From Trichodelitschia bisporula (taxonomy: Eukaryota > Ascomycota > Dothideomycetes > Phaeotrichales > Phaeotrichaceae): a stretch of DNA of 64,000 bases. Numbering within the stretch: position 1 is the first letter of the stretch; every line of letters begins with the position of its first letter. Position numbers and translations under genes: made by a program. The notes under the pieces are model-generated. The model was not told the origin of the DNA. It was given only the letters and a program-made list of their open reading frames with translations, and searched no databases. Location: contig ML996689.1 in assembly GCA_010356995.1 (NCBI GenBank), positions 1,633,979-1,697,978 of the forward strand, given 5' to 3'. Below, piece after piece: positions 43,076 to 54,381 of this stretch.

Positions 43076-46000
43076 ATGTTGCGCATGCTGGAGGCTCAGG
43101 CGCCTGCCAAACAGACCGCGACGGACACCATACGCACGCTCGGGGACCGCCTCAACACTGCTACTCTCCTCGAAGACCGGCGCGCTGCCATATTCGGCCT
43201 GCGTAGCTTCGCAAAGGAATACCCAGCTTCAGTAGCATCGGGGGCGCTCCGCGGCCTCATCGGCTGCCTAGCGAGGGATGTGGAGGATGTGGATACCGTC
43301 AAGCCTGTGCTCGAAACACTTCTTATGCTATTTAGTCCCAATGAAGATAGCGTAGGATGCCCTGCTTCAAGTCCATTTACGCGTGTACTGATTTAAATAA
43401 TAGCCAGAGGCCTCCGAGGACATCGCGCTGTGGTTAGCAGATGAGTTCACTCAGGTAAGGCCCTGTATTGCATCCGCTTTGCCCGTACTGAGCTTATGTT
43501 AGCGACAAGATAACATCCAAATCCTCCTCGACCTTCTTGATACCCCCGATTTCTACTCCCGCCTGTATTCTCTCCAGTTACTTTCTGCTATTTTTGCCGC
43601 ACGTCCGGAGCGAACACAGGAATGTGTCCTAAGTGCGGCTTTGGGAGTTTCGAGACTTGTTGCTACGCTCGATGACTCACGCGACGCCATTCGGAATGGT
43701 AAGTGAAGTGTTCGCTATGAGGAGCCGGTTCTCACATCATCTAGCCTGCCTGCTCCTCCTCAGCGATGTGGCACAGTCATCCACGGAACTTCAAAAGCTG
43801 ATCGCCTTTGAAAATGCATTTGAACGAATATTTGCACTCATCGACGTGGAAGGCTCCCTCAACCTCGGCGGAATTGTCGTTCAAGACTGCCTAGATTTGC
43901 TGGCTAATCTTGTCCGGCATAACGCTTCCAACCAGTCGCTCTTCCGGGAATCGGGATGTGTTGCAAAGCTCAGCAAGCTTCTCCAAAGCGTATCCAAAGC
44001 ACCAGAGAACCGAGATGAGGAGACGTGGCCGAGCCAACAGAGTGCGAAAAATGTCTGGGGACTTCTAGCTGTCATACGGCTTTTCCTGGTGGAAGGAAAC
44101 TTTGGTACCGATGAGAACCAAACGATATTTTACAAGCACGGAATGCTGCAGCAGGCCTTGAATCTTGCCTTTAATGGCGCCACCGAGTTGCCAATCAAAG
44201 CAGAGGCTCTGTCGACATGCGCGGATATGATCAGGCGGAACCCCGAGATCCAGACGTCCTTCGCCCAGTTGCAGGTTTCGCCTGTCGTCGAAAAGAGTGC
44301 GCATCCTCCCAATGGAATGAATGGCATCGGCAAGGTCTACATTATTGATGCTCTACTGGATCTCGTCATCTCCCCGACATCAAAGGTCAGCTTTGATATT
44401 CGACTAGCTGCTTGCGAGTGCATCAAGGCCTACTTCGACAACCACGCCCAAATTCGGCTGCACTTTCTCAACCGTGCCATTGATGGGCACATGTCCGGCG
44501 AGGATGAGACTGCAAATGTGCTAACAACTCTGATCCGCGGAAGCGGAGAGTTCCGTCAAAAGAACACCGACCCCTACCGCATCTGGTTCGCGTCCGTCAT
44601 CGTCTTCCATCTCCTCTGGGAAGACCCAGAGGCAAAACACCGCCTCCAGACCGTCTCCGAAGGCGACGCTTCCAGCGGCGAAGAAGTAATCACCTGCATT
44701 CAGAGTCTCGCCGCAAACCTGATCACGGGCATCCAAAACAACGACGATGAGCGCACCCTCATCGCCTACGCCACCGTGTTAACCGGCTGGCTCTTCGAAG
44801 ACCCACCAGCAGTAAACGACTTCCTAACCGAAGCCTCAAATGTCCAAATCCTCAAGCACGCCCTCTCCTCCCCGCACCCCCTCACCCGCGGCCTCTCCGC
44901 CATCCTCCTAGGCACCCTCTACGAATTTTCAACCAAAGACTCGCCCCTCCCCCGCCGCTCTCTCGCACCCCTACTCACAACGCCCCAGACCCGCACCTTG
45001 TACCTCGCCTCCCTCACCGCCCTGCGCCACCTCCCCCTGATCCGCGACTTTGACCTCCTCCCGAGCCACCCTGATGACCCCGCCCCTCGCGCTTTCTTCG
45101 ACCCCACTTTCGTCTCCTTCCTAAAGGACCACGCCTTCTCCCGCCTTACACGGGCTATCGACCGCGATCCCCGTCGCGAGGCCGCGCTCCCCACGCACGA
45201 GGGCGGCATCGACCGCGACGCCCTCGACGAGCTGCGTGCACGGCTTGGCGAGGCCGAAGCCAAGGCGCGTGAATTCGAGAGCAAAGCCGTGGAGCTGGAG
45301 CGCGGGCTGGGGACGGAGCAGGCGCTGCGGCGTAGGGAGGGAGAGACGGCGGCGGCCGAGGTGAGACGGATTACGAGCGTGAATGAAGCGCTAAGGCGGG
45401 CGCATGAGGAAGAGATTGTGGAGACTAAGGGACGGCTGGGGGCGGAGATTGAAAGTGTTAGGGTTGAGGGGGAGAAGGTATTAAAGAGGGTGCGTGGGGA
45501 AGGGGAGAAGAGGATTAAGGAGCTTGAGAGGGAGGTGGAGGAGATTAGGGTGGCGGCGAAGAAGGAGGCTGAGCGCACGAAGGAGTATTATGAACGGATG
45601 GTGGGGGGGTTGCGTAGCGGCAAGCGCGATGTGGAGGCTAGGCTTCAGGAGGCGCTGGATGGGCATGAGGGGCTGGCGAAGGAGTTGGATGAGGCGGAGC
45701 AGGCGCTTAAGGAGGCAAGGGAGAGCGAGGCTAACGCTAGGACTGAACTTGGGGCCGTTAAGGCGGAACTTGAGAAGCGTGTCAAGGAGGTTGAGGAGTT
45801 GAAAGCGAGCGAGACGACACTGAAGGAGGGGCTCGAGGATGAGAAGACTAAGGTGTCGATGTTGGAGAAGGAGGTTGCAGAGTTGGAGAAGGAGGTCGCT
45901 CAGTTGGGGAGTCGGACCGATGGCTTAAACAAGGCCGTCGAGAAGGAGAAGAAGCTGGCGGCCGAGAAGGAGGAGGCCCGCAAGGCGGCGCAGACTGAGC

Positions 46001-46193
46001 TGGACGATTTGTTGCTTATTTTGAGCGAGTTGGAGGAGAAGCGGGCGAAGGATAAGGTGAGCATCCTGGTGATACGGCAGTGGATATTGGCTAATCATCG
46101 CAGAAACGGCTCAAGGAACTGGGCGAGGAGGTCTCGGATGGGGAAGACGAGGACGAGGATGAGGAAGAAGAGGAAGAGGCCGATGTGGAATGA
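43076..46193 (+). CDS. USO1: USO1/p115 vesicle-tethering factor
   Basis: A 974-residue tether of ER-derived vesicles at the cis-Golgi, working with Rab1/Ypt1 and SNAREs. Exons: 43076-43351, 43404-43454, 43503-43698, 43745-46056, 46104-46193; introns are 46-52 nt. The N-terminus MLRMLEAQAPAKQTATDTI and the arm-repeat head follow the family closely: LLEDRRAAIFGLRSFAKEYP, VASGALRGLIGCL, TVKPVLETLLMLFSPNED, SEDIALWLADEFTQRQDN, PDFYSRLYSLQLLSAIFA, and later NVWGLLAVIRLFL. From about residue 560 a long Glu/Lys/Arg heptad region forms the coiled-coil rod, ending in a short acidic tail (DEDEDEEEEEEADVE). It lies convergent to the LMBD1 gene with 281 bp between stops. Confidence 0.95.
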
Positions 46194-46474
46194 GTCCAAT
46201 AGCAGGATGTTAACTTCAGCGCACTACATCATCTGCCCACATGCACGAGCAAGGAGTTGTCAAGCACAATTTTCGGCTGCATTACCTGACCATTTCCCAT
46301 AACCGTACATGCATTTAGAACCTGGAATCAAGCACATAACCTTTCCCGACGCCAGATATCCCATAAGTTGCCATTTTACTTCCCACCCAAGCACCCCAGC
46401 AGGCCTAGCTTTCCTCCAACACCATCTTTCCATAGTGAAAACAGTCTGAAGGGCCCAACAATTCAGTCTGAGCA

Positions 46475-48370
46475 CTAATCCGAGCTCTGGCCACCGTTCC
46501 GGTGGCCGTCATTGTCCGTCGTACCATAAGTGGCCTGGCGCTTCTTCGAGCGGCCCGTGATGTCCTGCCAGGTGGCGTTGAAGCGGCGGCCGGTGGTCGC
46601 AAGCAGGCCCTCTTCTTCCTCTTCTTCCAGGTCCGCGTCCAGCTGATCGATGTCGAGACGGGGCGTGCGGAAGAGGGTCGTAATGAAGACGGTGAGGTAG
46701 ACCCCTGTAAACGTCCGTTAGTAACACGATACTTGCAATGAAGGAGAGGGTTCACGTACCGAGGAAGGCAAACTGCGCCCAAAACGCGACAACCCCAAAG
46801 AAGGGGAAGTTGACCGTGATGCGGTTGATGAAGGTGCTAACCACACTGGGCGTGCACACGTCCTTCGCGACCGGATTTTCCGCCAGTTCGGTGCAGTACT
46901 TGATCGCGGCGCGGTTCTGGCTGCAATCGGGTTGCTCGCCGGGGTGCTTAGCGGGCAGATCGCAGTACTTCTGGGAGCCCCAGGTGGTGTACTGCGGGGC
47001 GACCATCATGGCGATAGAATAGTTCATTGCAAGTACGATGAGGGTTAGGAGAACGGTTGCCAAGAGGAGAGCCTGCGGGCTGGTGTGTCCCTTGCGGATG
47101 CGGAAGATGGTGACCCACAGGAAGCGGATGCCGACGGTGGCGATGCCCACAACTGAAGCCGAGAAGAAGAACGCTGTTAGGAGCAGGAAGATGACGTAGT
47201 CGATGGGAAACACCCGCGACGACACGACGAAGATCCAGTTGATTGGCTGGAAGATGTTGATATGCCCAAGGATGTAACCACAGTTGTGCTTGCAGACCGA
47301 GTTACGAGCCTTGTCAATGCCGGTGATCAACATCGAGGTCCAGATGATAAGCGCAATGATCATCAGCAAGAAGCCCCCGATGAGCTTGAGGGGTCGGAAC
47401 ACAGCTTCGATTTTGTGCCACGCGCGGATCAGCCAGGTACGGCCCTCGCCCCCAGCTTCGGCAGCAAGGCGCTGGCGGCGGACAAGCGTGCGTTCTTCGC
47501 GCACCAGAGCCTCGAGCTCGCGCCGATCACGAGAATCCATGTGGTCACGGCCTTCGGCGCGGCCTTCAAGCTGCCGCTGGCGCTCACGGTTCTGCTCGAG
47601 CTGCGAAGATGTATCCTCGGCGAGGCGAGGCACAGAGATGGCGGGCGCAGACTTGATCATAGCTACCGGGAGAAGTGCTAGGCCCGAAGCAGTGTAGATG
47701 ACGTATAGGAACGTTCCGACGACAACCAGGAGTCCCAGTGAGAAGGTCAAGGCACGTTCGCCATCTAGCATGGGGTCAGTAGAATGCCCATTGTGTAATG
47801 AGCAGACTCACGGTTCTCCGACAGCAGCTTCTTAAAGTAGTCCAAGTCCATGTGCTTGCCATTGCGCATACCCTTCCCGAATGGAATGAAGAATCCAACC
47901 AGGAAGAGTGTGAGAACAATCGCGATAAACGCGGTGGTGTACTTGAATGCACCCCACAGCCGGGAGCCAACAGTTTGTGTGCCGTCCTCTTCCGCGATAG
48001 GGTCATATTCCTCATACCAGAAATACGTGAACGGGACCACGAGGAGACACAGGACCGCGTCCAGCGAGTAGAGCGTGTAGTAGACAATCTTCAAAGTAAA
48101 CAGAATGCTTTCCACCTGATCCGGTGTAGCCCAGTCCTTCTTACGGCCATCCTTGGAACGGGTCGTTGACGAAACAAGGGCGACATCAACAGGCACGAGG
48201 AGGACGGTCGCAAGAAGCGCGCCGATGGTGAAGATCGAGACGACGGTAACGGAAATAGCGCGGTCGCGAGGAGCTTGGTAGATGAAGACAAAGATCGTTG
48301 CAATGGCAAGGAGAAGCGCGATCGCAACGGCGTAGGTCACCCATATCAGGCTGGTCTGGATGAGCGCCAT
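46475..48370 (-). CDS. LMBD1-like membrane protein (putative lysosomal/vacuolar cobalamin transporter family)
   Basis: A 597-residue polytopic LMBR1-type protein, annotated in fungi as probable lysosomal cobalamin transporter; fungi generally do not use cobalamin, so the substrate is open. Exons are 47812-48370, 46760-47764 and 46475-46704, with introns of 47 and 55 nt. N-terminus [20 protein letters not shown]. About nine hydrophobic segments are visible, among them [76 protein letters not shown] and [21 protein letters not shown] charged cytosolic loop ([19 protein letters not shown]) and a family-typical Cys-containing lumenal loop ([16 protein letters not shown]) are present. Acidic cytosolic tail ([11 protein letters not shown]). 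Confidence 0.9.
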
Positions 48371-48807
48371 GGTGGGTGGCTCGCGGAGCTTCACGCGTCG
48401 CGCGACGTGTTTTGAGGGTTCGATGGGGGGGGGGTGGACGATGAACAGAGAGGACTCTCACAAATGCGAGAGGGAGGTGTGGAAATGCGCACCAAACACT
48501 GCGAATTCAACGAACACAATCAGTATGTTTGTTGGCGGTGCACAGCTATGGTGGCGGAGCAGGTTTGAGGAGCGAAGCGGCATGACGTTGATATGCTTGG
48601 CAAATTGGGGAAGCGCGGCGCTAATTTACCACGTGCCTAGCCTCCTTGCGCGTGAACGATTACCCGTTCTAGAACCGACTGGTTGCAATTCGGGAACTGG
48701 CCTAGGCCCTTTTCATCAGCTCATAACACGTAACTCATGCCGTCCAGTATCCAATGGTATTCCGTACACTGCTCCATCAATATCCAGAAGCCGCCATCTC
48801 CTCTATC
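48371..48807. other. Intergenic: LMBD1 promoter and PhoD-gene 3' flank
   Basis: 437 bp between two minus-strand genes. It contains a G-run at about 48426-48434 close to the LMBD1 start. No gene seen. Confidence 0.45.
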
Positions 48808-51800
48808 CTATATATACCTTCCATGCTTCCCGTGGCCGCTTGGCCTCCCACTAGTTCTACCCCCTTCCCTAAGTCCCGCACTGTTGAGCCTCTCTCGGGG
48901 CTCAGTACTCACTTCTTCACTATCCTCATATCCTTCTTCTTCCCAGTCCTCCGTCTCCTCGTCATATTCTCTTTCCCCGTGGTGATAGTCCTCAGGAGTA
49001 TGAGGCGGGCTCGCCGCCCGCCTTGGTCCAGTCACTCTATCGAGAAATGACTTGACAATGCTTTTCCTCCTGCCCTGCCCACCGAAGAAACTCCCTCTCT
49101 TCTGCGGAGCGCCTGGTTCATCCACATAATCAGGCTCGTAATCGCCTTCGTCATCTCCCACAGCGCGGTCATCAACCACCTCGCGACTGTCTCTGGGCCC
49201 GTGCTCATCCCTCACCGGATGGTCGTCTCTCGCTCCAGCCACCACCTGCTCCTCCTCCTCATGACTCTCCTCGTCTGATTCTCTTGCACCATCCAGATGC
49301 ACCATGCTCTCGCGGAACTCAAGCGCCGGAACAAGCAGCCTGTACTCCGTCGTGGTGCCCGCCGGCTCACCTTTCACATTCTCCACATTGAGCCGGATAT
49401 CCAAGCCACCACGCAAATCCACTGGTCGCGCGAACTCGCCCAGCCCCGTCGGACGCCGCAAGAACTGCCCCGGACGTGGTAGCGGCCCAGAAGAGGCACC
49501 CTCAACAGTAGCCTGCGAGTCACGCGGGTGTTGTGCAAGTTGTGCGGCAGCACCAGGCGCACGGATTATGTCGGCAGACTGGCGGGGCATTCCCGGTTGT
49601 GGAGGCGTGGGCTGAGCGGCCTGCGGAATGGCTCGGCTGGATGATGAGTCGTTGTGTGGGGAGTAGTAGCCGTCTTCGCCCTCCTCGCCCGGGTAGCTTT
49701 GGTATGAGGCCACTTGCGCGGAGTGTCGGCGTTTGCTCAGACGCCTTAGCAAACCTCCGGCGCGGGCTGTAGCGCCACCTAGCGACATGGTGCGCTGAAG
49801 TTGGGGGGCCGATTCGGCATGATGGGGCGGTGTCGGAGGAGGGGTTAGCGCGGGTGCGTATGTACGAATTGAGCACCAGTTGCGGCGGGGCAAGAGACGG
49901 CGGTTGTTGCGAGGCTTGTCGTTGACGTCTGCTGTGAAGAGCGGGATCATGTCCTCATCCGTCAGGCGGTTGAGGTGATGCACCTTGTTGCGGCGGTTAA
50001 GAACGTCAGCAACCATATCGGCGGGCGGAGTGTTGACGATGGCTGACGAAATGACGTTAGGCATGTATCTGTGGTCATGGTCCTTGGGGACGTTCAGCTG
50101 CTTTTTGCTGTAGAACTGGCCGATGCCACAGAGATGGACGTCGCCGCCGAGAATAGTGATGCGGACAGACTTTTCAGCTGCCAGCGTCTGCAGTTCCTCG
50201 ATGAACCAATTGCGCTCATCCTTGTGATGGCGTGCTGTCCAGTGGTCGTCGAGGTCGTCGAGGATCTCAACTCCGCCATCAAATTTGTTAACAAAACCGC
50301 CTAGCACACCTGTACGGCCGATGGCCTTGACCGGATCCATGATACGGGATGTGAGCACATTTTCGAGGAAGTTGAGGCGAGGGTAAGCAATTGGCTATCC
50401 TATTAGCTTGTGTCCAACTGACCGAAGATCTGCTTACCACTCCAGTCATGACAATGAGGTGCTTCGTCTCGCCCTTGACAAGTTCCCGCCTGCATCGATC
50501 GAACACACGATCCCACGTGTCCTGCGCCATTATTTCGGTCCGCTGTGGCATGTTAGAAGTGTCCCCACAAGGGAAAGGTCCGGCATACCGTTCGCTCCGT
50601 CCTGCAGTCCAAACCCAGAAATGCGACAGATTTCCCCAAAAACATGAATACGCTCCGGCTTAGATACTCGATATACGGTCCCGGATGCGCCCCAAGCAGC
50701 CACGACGGCTCTACCTTTTCGTCCTCGATTGGGAGTGCTTGATGCTGGAACAGCATGTAGTACTTGAAGGCTACATTTCCGAGCCCGCTGAACACCGGGC
50801 TGGCCATTGTGTGGTGCGGATAGGACCCGAACCCATCGATGATGTCGTGGTCGTCCCAGATGTTCACCATCGGAATTTGCGAATTGGCCATTCCAAAGAG
50901 GCCCTGCGAGAACCACATGGAGTAACGATCCAGGTAGAAGCGCTCGAGCTCGTCTTCCATCTCCTCGGTGAACGGTGCCTTGTGTTTGTGCGACGGATTA
51001 CGCATCCTACTCCACTCTCCAAAGTGTTCGGTCTGGATAGAGACTGCGTCATTGTAGATCTGGTCACCACCCCCCAGCATGACATGGAACGGCCTCGTCT
51101 GGTGAGTATTGAGCACGTCGCGCCAGAGCGGATCCGGGCCGGAAAACTCGTTCGGGTTGACGGACAAGCTGAAGCCATTGCAGCTGTAGAACATGATGTT
51201 CATCGCCTCCCCACGTCCAGGAACCCAAAATCCAATAGCATGGCCATGGTTGATGCGGTAGGCGATCCGTGTCTGCTTGTCTCCCAGCTCGATATCCAGA
51301 TCCCAACGCCAAAACGTCGCACCGCGCTCGGCATACAGCTTTGTGGCGGGCATTTCGACGAAGCGGCCACGCCTCTCATTGTCCTTGGCGGCGCCGGGGC
51401 CTGTCGTGGGTGACGGAAGGGGGGTACTCCGGGCTTCTTCAAACAGTCCGTTGTCATTCTCCACGCGCGATATATCCGTGCCCTCTGCCAGGTTCTCCAC
51501 TGGCCGAACATAGAGAGTTTTGCCCACACGGGACACCTTGACCTGGCCGGCTATGGGGTCTACATACTCGGGCGGGAGTTGCTGACCCCCCGGCAACTCT
51601 GCCGGAGGTGGCGGATGCAGCTCAATGGGCTGCTTGAACACTCGGAGGGTCGGTGGCTTTTCGTACGAACTGCGACTGTCGGTGGTGACAATCATAATGG
51701 TCCCGGTCCAAAATTCGCGCTCCGGTCTCGATCCACGCGTGGAGCTTGACGTGGGCTGCTTATCTTTGCGGATGCCGGTAAATCGCAATAGCGGGCCGCA

Positions 51801-52967
51801 CTTCAGGAATAACGGCGGCTGAAAGTAGGTCTGTCCGACGGCATTCTCATAGCTGCCATCGAATGCCGCCGGGTCCGGGACTCGGGCAGTTGTGGAGCTC
51901 CGTCGCCGCGTCGCAGTGCTCTTCTCCCACCAGGCTGCTCCTTTGTCGAGCGTCGTATCTTCCAATCCCACTTTTGCGATATGGATCTTCTTCGTATAAT
52001 CGTCGAATTCACGGTGCTGAAACCGACGCGCCCCGTCCCGGTGGTGAAGCAAACCAGCCGAAAAACGGGCTCGGCGTCCGGCACTCGGTCCATGATGGGC
52101 CTCTTCGTGATGTAGATGCTCTGTGTCGGATGGAAGATGCGACTCGCTCAAATCTCGCGAGGCCACTGGCTCATTGGCCGCTGCGGGCTGGACCTTGGGT
52201 GGTACCGAGGGACCCGACGGCCCCAGATCGGACGGCTTGACATACGGCTTCCAATCGGGACCTGGAGGCACGAAAGCGTCTTTCGGCACCGGTGCGGTCG
52301 CGTACGCGCCGCCCGACACTGCACGCGACACCTTACGCAATGGAGCATCGTCCGGCACAACACGGGACGGATGTCGGTTGCTGGACGTCCTACCTGGTTG
52401 TGAGGCGACGGGCGGAGCATAAGCATTTTGCCCAGGTATACTTCGCGCCGGTGCCCCATTCTGTGTACGCGAGCTTGTGCTTGTGCTTCCATGCCTGGCA
52501 ACACCCGTCGATGTTCCCGAAGACCCCGACGCAAGCGCTGCAGCCCTGGCAGCTCGCGCCTCGCGCCTGGCACGGTCTGCTCGATCGGCTAGGTCTGCAT
52601 CGGGCCAGCGGTAACTCTCGTCGACGGGACTCGAAGGGGTGTCTGCGGCGGCCTTCTGCGCGGCTCGAAGACGAGCGGCTTGCCGGTCCCGCGCGCGGAG
52701 TTCGGCCTCTTGCACCCGAGCGCGCTTCTCCTCCTTACTGATGCTGTCCAGCGTAACCTCGAGCTTTTGAAGAGGGGAGCGTTCCGGCGCGTAGTCTTCT
52801 TTGGCGGAGTCGTAATGGTGCTTCGGGACTGGAGAGGTTGGTGCTTGCGTTTGCGGCTGGGGTAGTGGTTGCGGTTGCGGTTCTGGTTGCGTTTGCGCCT
52901 GGAGTTGCGACTGTGGGTGCGCCTGTGGTTGCGCTTGCGCTCGAGGACGGCGCGCGGATGTGTTCAT
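48808..52967 (-). CDS. PhoD-like phosphatase domain protein
   Basis: A 1,356-residue protein of the fungal PhoD-like (metallophosphoesterase) family; substrate unknown. Exons are 50589-52967, 50438-50542 and 48808-50394, with 46-nt and 43-nt introns. The first about 350 residues are disordered and begin with a Pro/Gln/Ala repeat (QPQAHPQSQLQAQTQPEPQ). The catalytic domain (about 400-1000) shows metal-binding motifs: GGGDQIYND (Asp 635), WDDHD (705-708), GLDCRTERTR, and ILGGDVHLCGIG (His 915). The C-terminal 380 residues are acidic, Ser/Arg-rich and disordered, ending HGKHGRYI. A further 3' intron starting at GTGAGT in ..YEDSEE/VST.. cannot be excluded, so the last 30 residues are less certain. 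Confidence 0.88.
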
Positions 52968-54381
52968 GGTCTTGAGAGTACAAAGATATGCTGAACACTA
53001 TTGAGATGTGGGGGAGCAACAAGGAAGGGCCCAGCAGCTGTGCTATACTTTAATGCGGTGGCTGGAGGTCTCGGAGGGCAGTTTGCTGCGCTGGAGGGAT
53101 GAGCGGTGGGAAAAGCTCGTCCGAGCTTAGCAGCAGCACATAACCCCCGGTAAAGGCCTAACAAAAGTGGGAAATGCTGGGGAAGTGGGTTTATAAACTA
53201 TGGTTCGCAGAAAAGCTAGCTATCTCGCAGCAAAGACGCAGCAAAAGCTCTGGTGGAGCAGCGGACCCGCCGCGGATGTCATGCTGGCTTAAAAGTAGCG
53301 CAGCATGGCGCCGGATGGGAGCATCAGCCGCTTTGCCAGCACCAGCATTCGCCAGCCACTTGGTTTTTCGTGTGCCCACCTGGGATTTGGGTGAGCGCCA
53401 GTTGGCAGGCGGGCAAAAGCGGACATGCTGGTGGGGGGAGGCGCTCAACATGATAATTGCAGGCGGATCAGAGGCGTCCTCTGCGTGAAGCTGACGGGAC
53501 TCGTTTACAAAAGTTCGTTGTAGTCTTGACTTGTACATCCGTAGAACTAGTTCCGCTGGCCATTCAAACAGTGGGGAACATACGGTAGGGAAAACCGGGG
53601 AAGTGTACCGCGTGCTAGAAGATACGTGCCAGTTGTGATCTTCAGACTGGCCAATGTGGAGAAAAGGGTACGGGCACAATACAATATGAGGCGTCAATGG
53701 GGCATTCAAGAGCCACACGTCAGGCAGAAATATCATGCACCGCCGCATCTCGGACCGATCCTTGTGGCGTACGAACGCGGAACCCCGAGGCCGATAGTCC
53801 GGAACCAACCAGTTCTTCTTAGCCCTTGTCAATTCCCGGGTGGCTCGTCCCTTCTCCCCCCTGGTCTAGACTGAAGCGCCCGGTCCCCAGTTAAGCTCCA
53901 ACGAAACCAACAAGGGCGGAGAGGCCACTCTTCGAACATTCCGACAGACCAACAACTTGTACAACTCCCCCGCATCATCTTTTTCTCTGTAGACACTCTT
54001 CATCCTTCCGTACTGTGTGCCCTTTCATACCTTCGGCAAACCCTCAGTTGCTGGCCGGTCCGACCCAAGACGATTGGCCGCTGCTCCTTTTACATGCGCG
54101 GCTTGCCTCCATCTCACCACCTCCTCAGGGTGTAGGCTTCCGCCACCCAGGCCGGATAGAAGCCAACGTAGCCTGTTCACGTACCACTTGACGTCGAAGC
54201 ATACTGCGGGATACCGTTGAAGCGTACCGCGGTACGGATATCGTCACAGCGCTGCAAACTGAATGGGAGGCGCATCGTCTGGTATACTTCTGCGAGACTC
54301 CGGCATTACGTAGCCATGAGCTAATTCAGCGCGCGCAGATTGAAGCCTTCTCTTCTCGTTCCCCTTTCATCCCCAGCTGCC
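52968..54381. promoter_or_regulatory. Divergent promoter region between the PhoD gene and KEX2
   Basis: 1.41 kb. Short frames on both strands are present but show no domain. An inverted CCAAT (ATTGG) occurs at about 54072. The 5' part (52970-53170) is the probable leader of the PhoD gene. No gene seen. Confidence 0.45.
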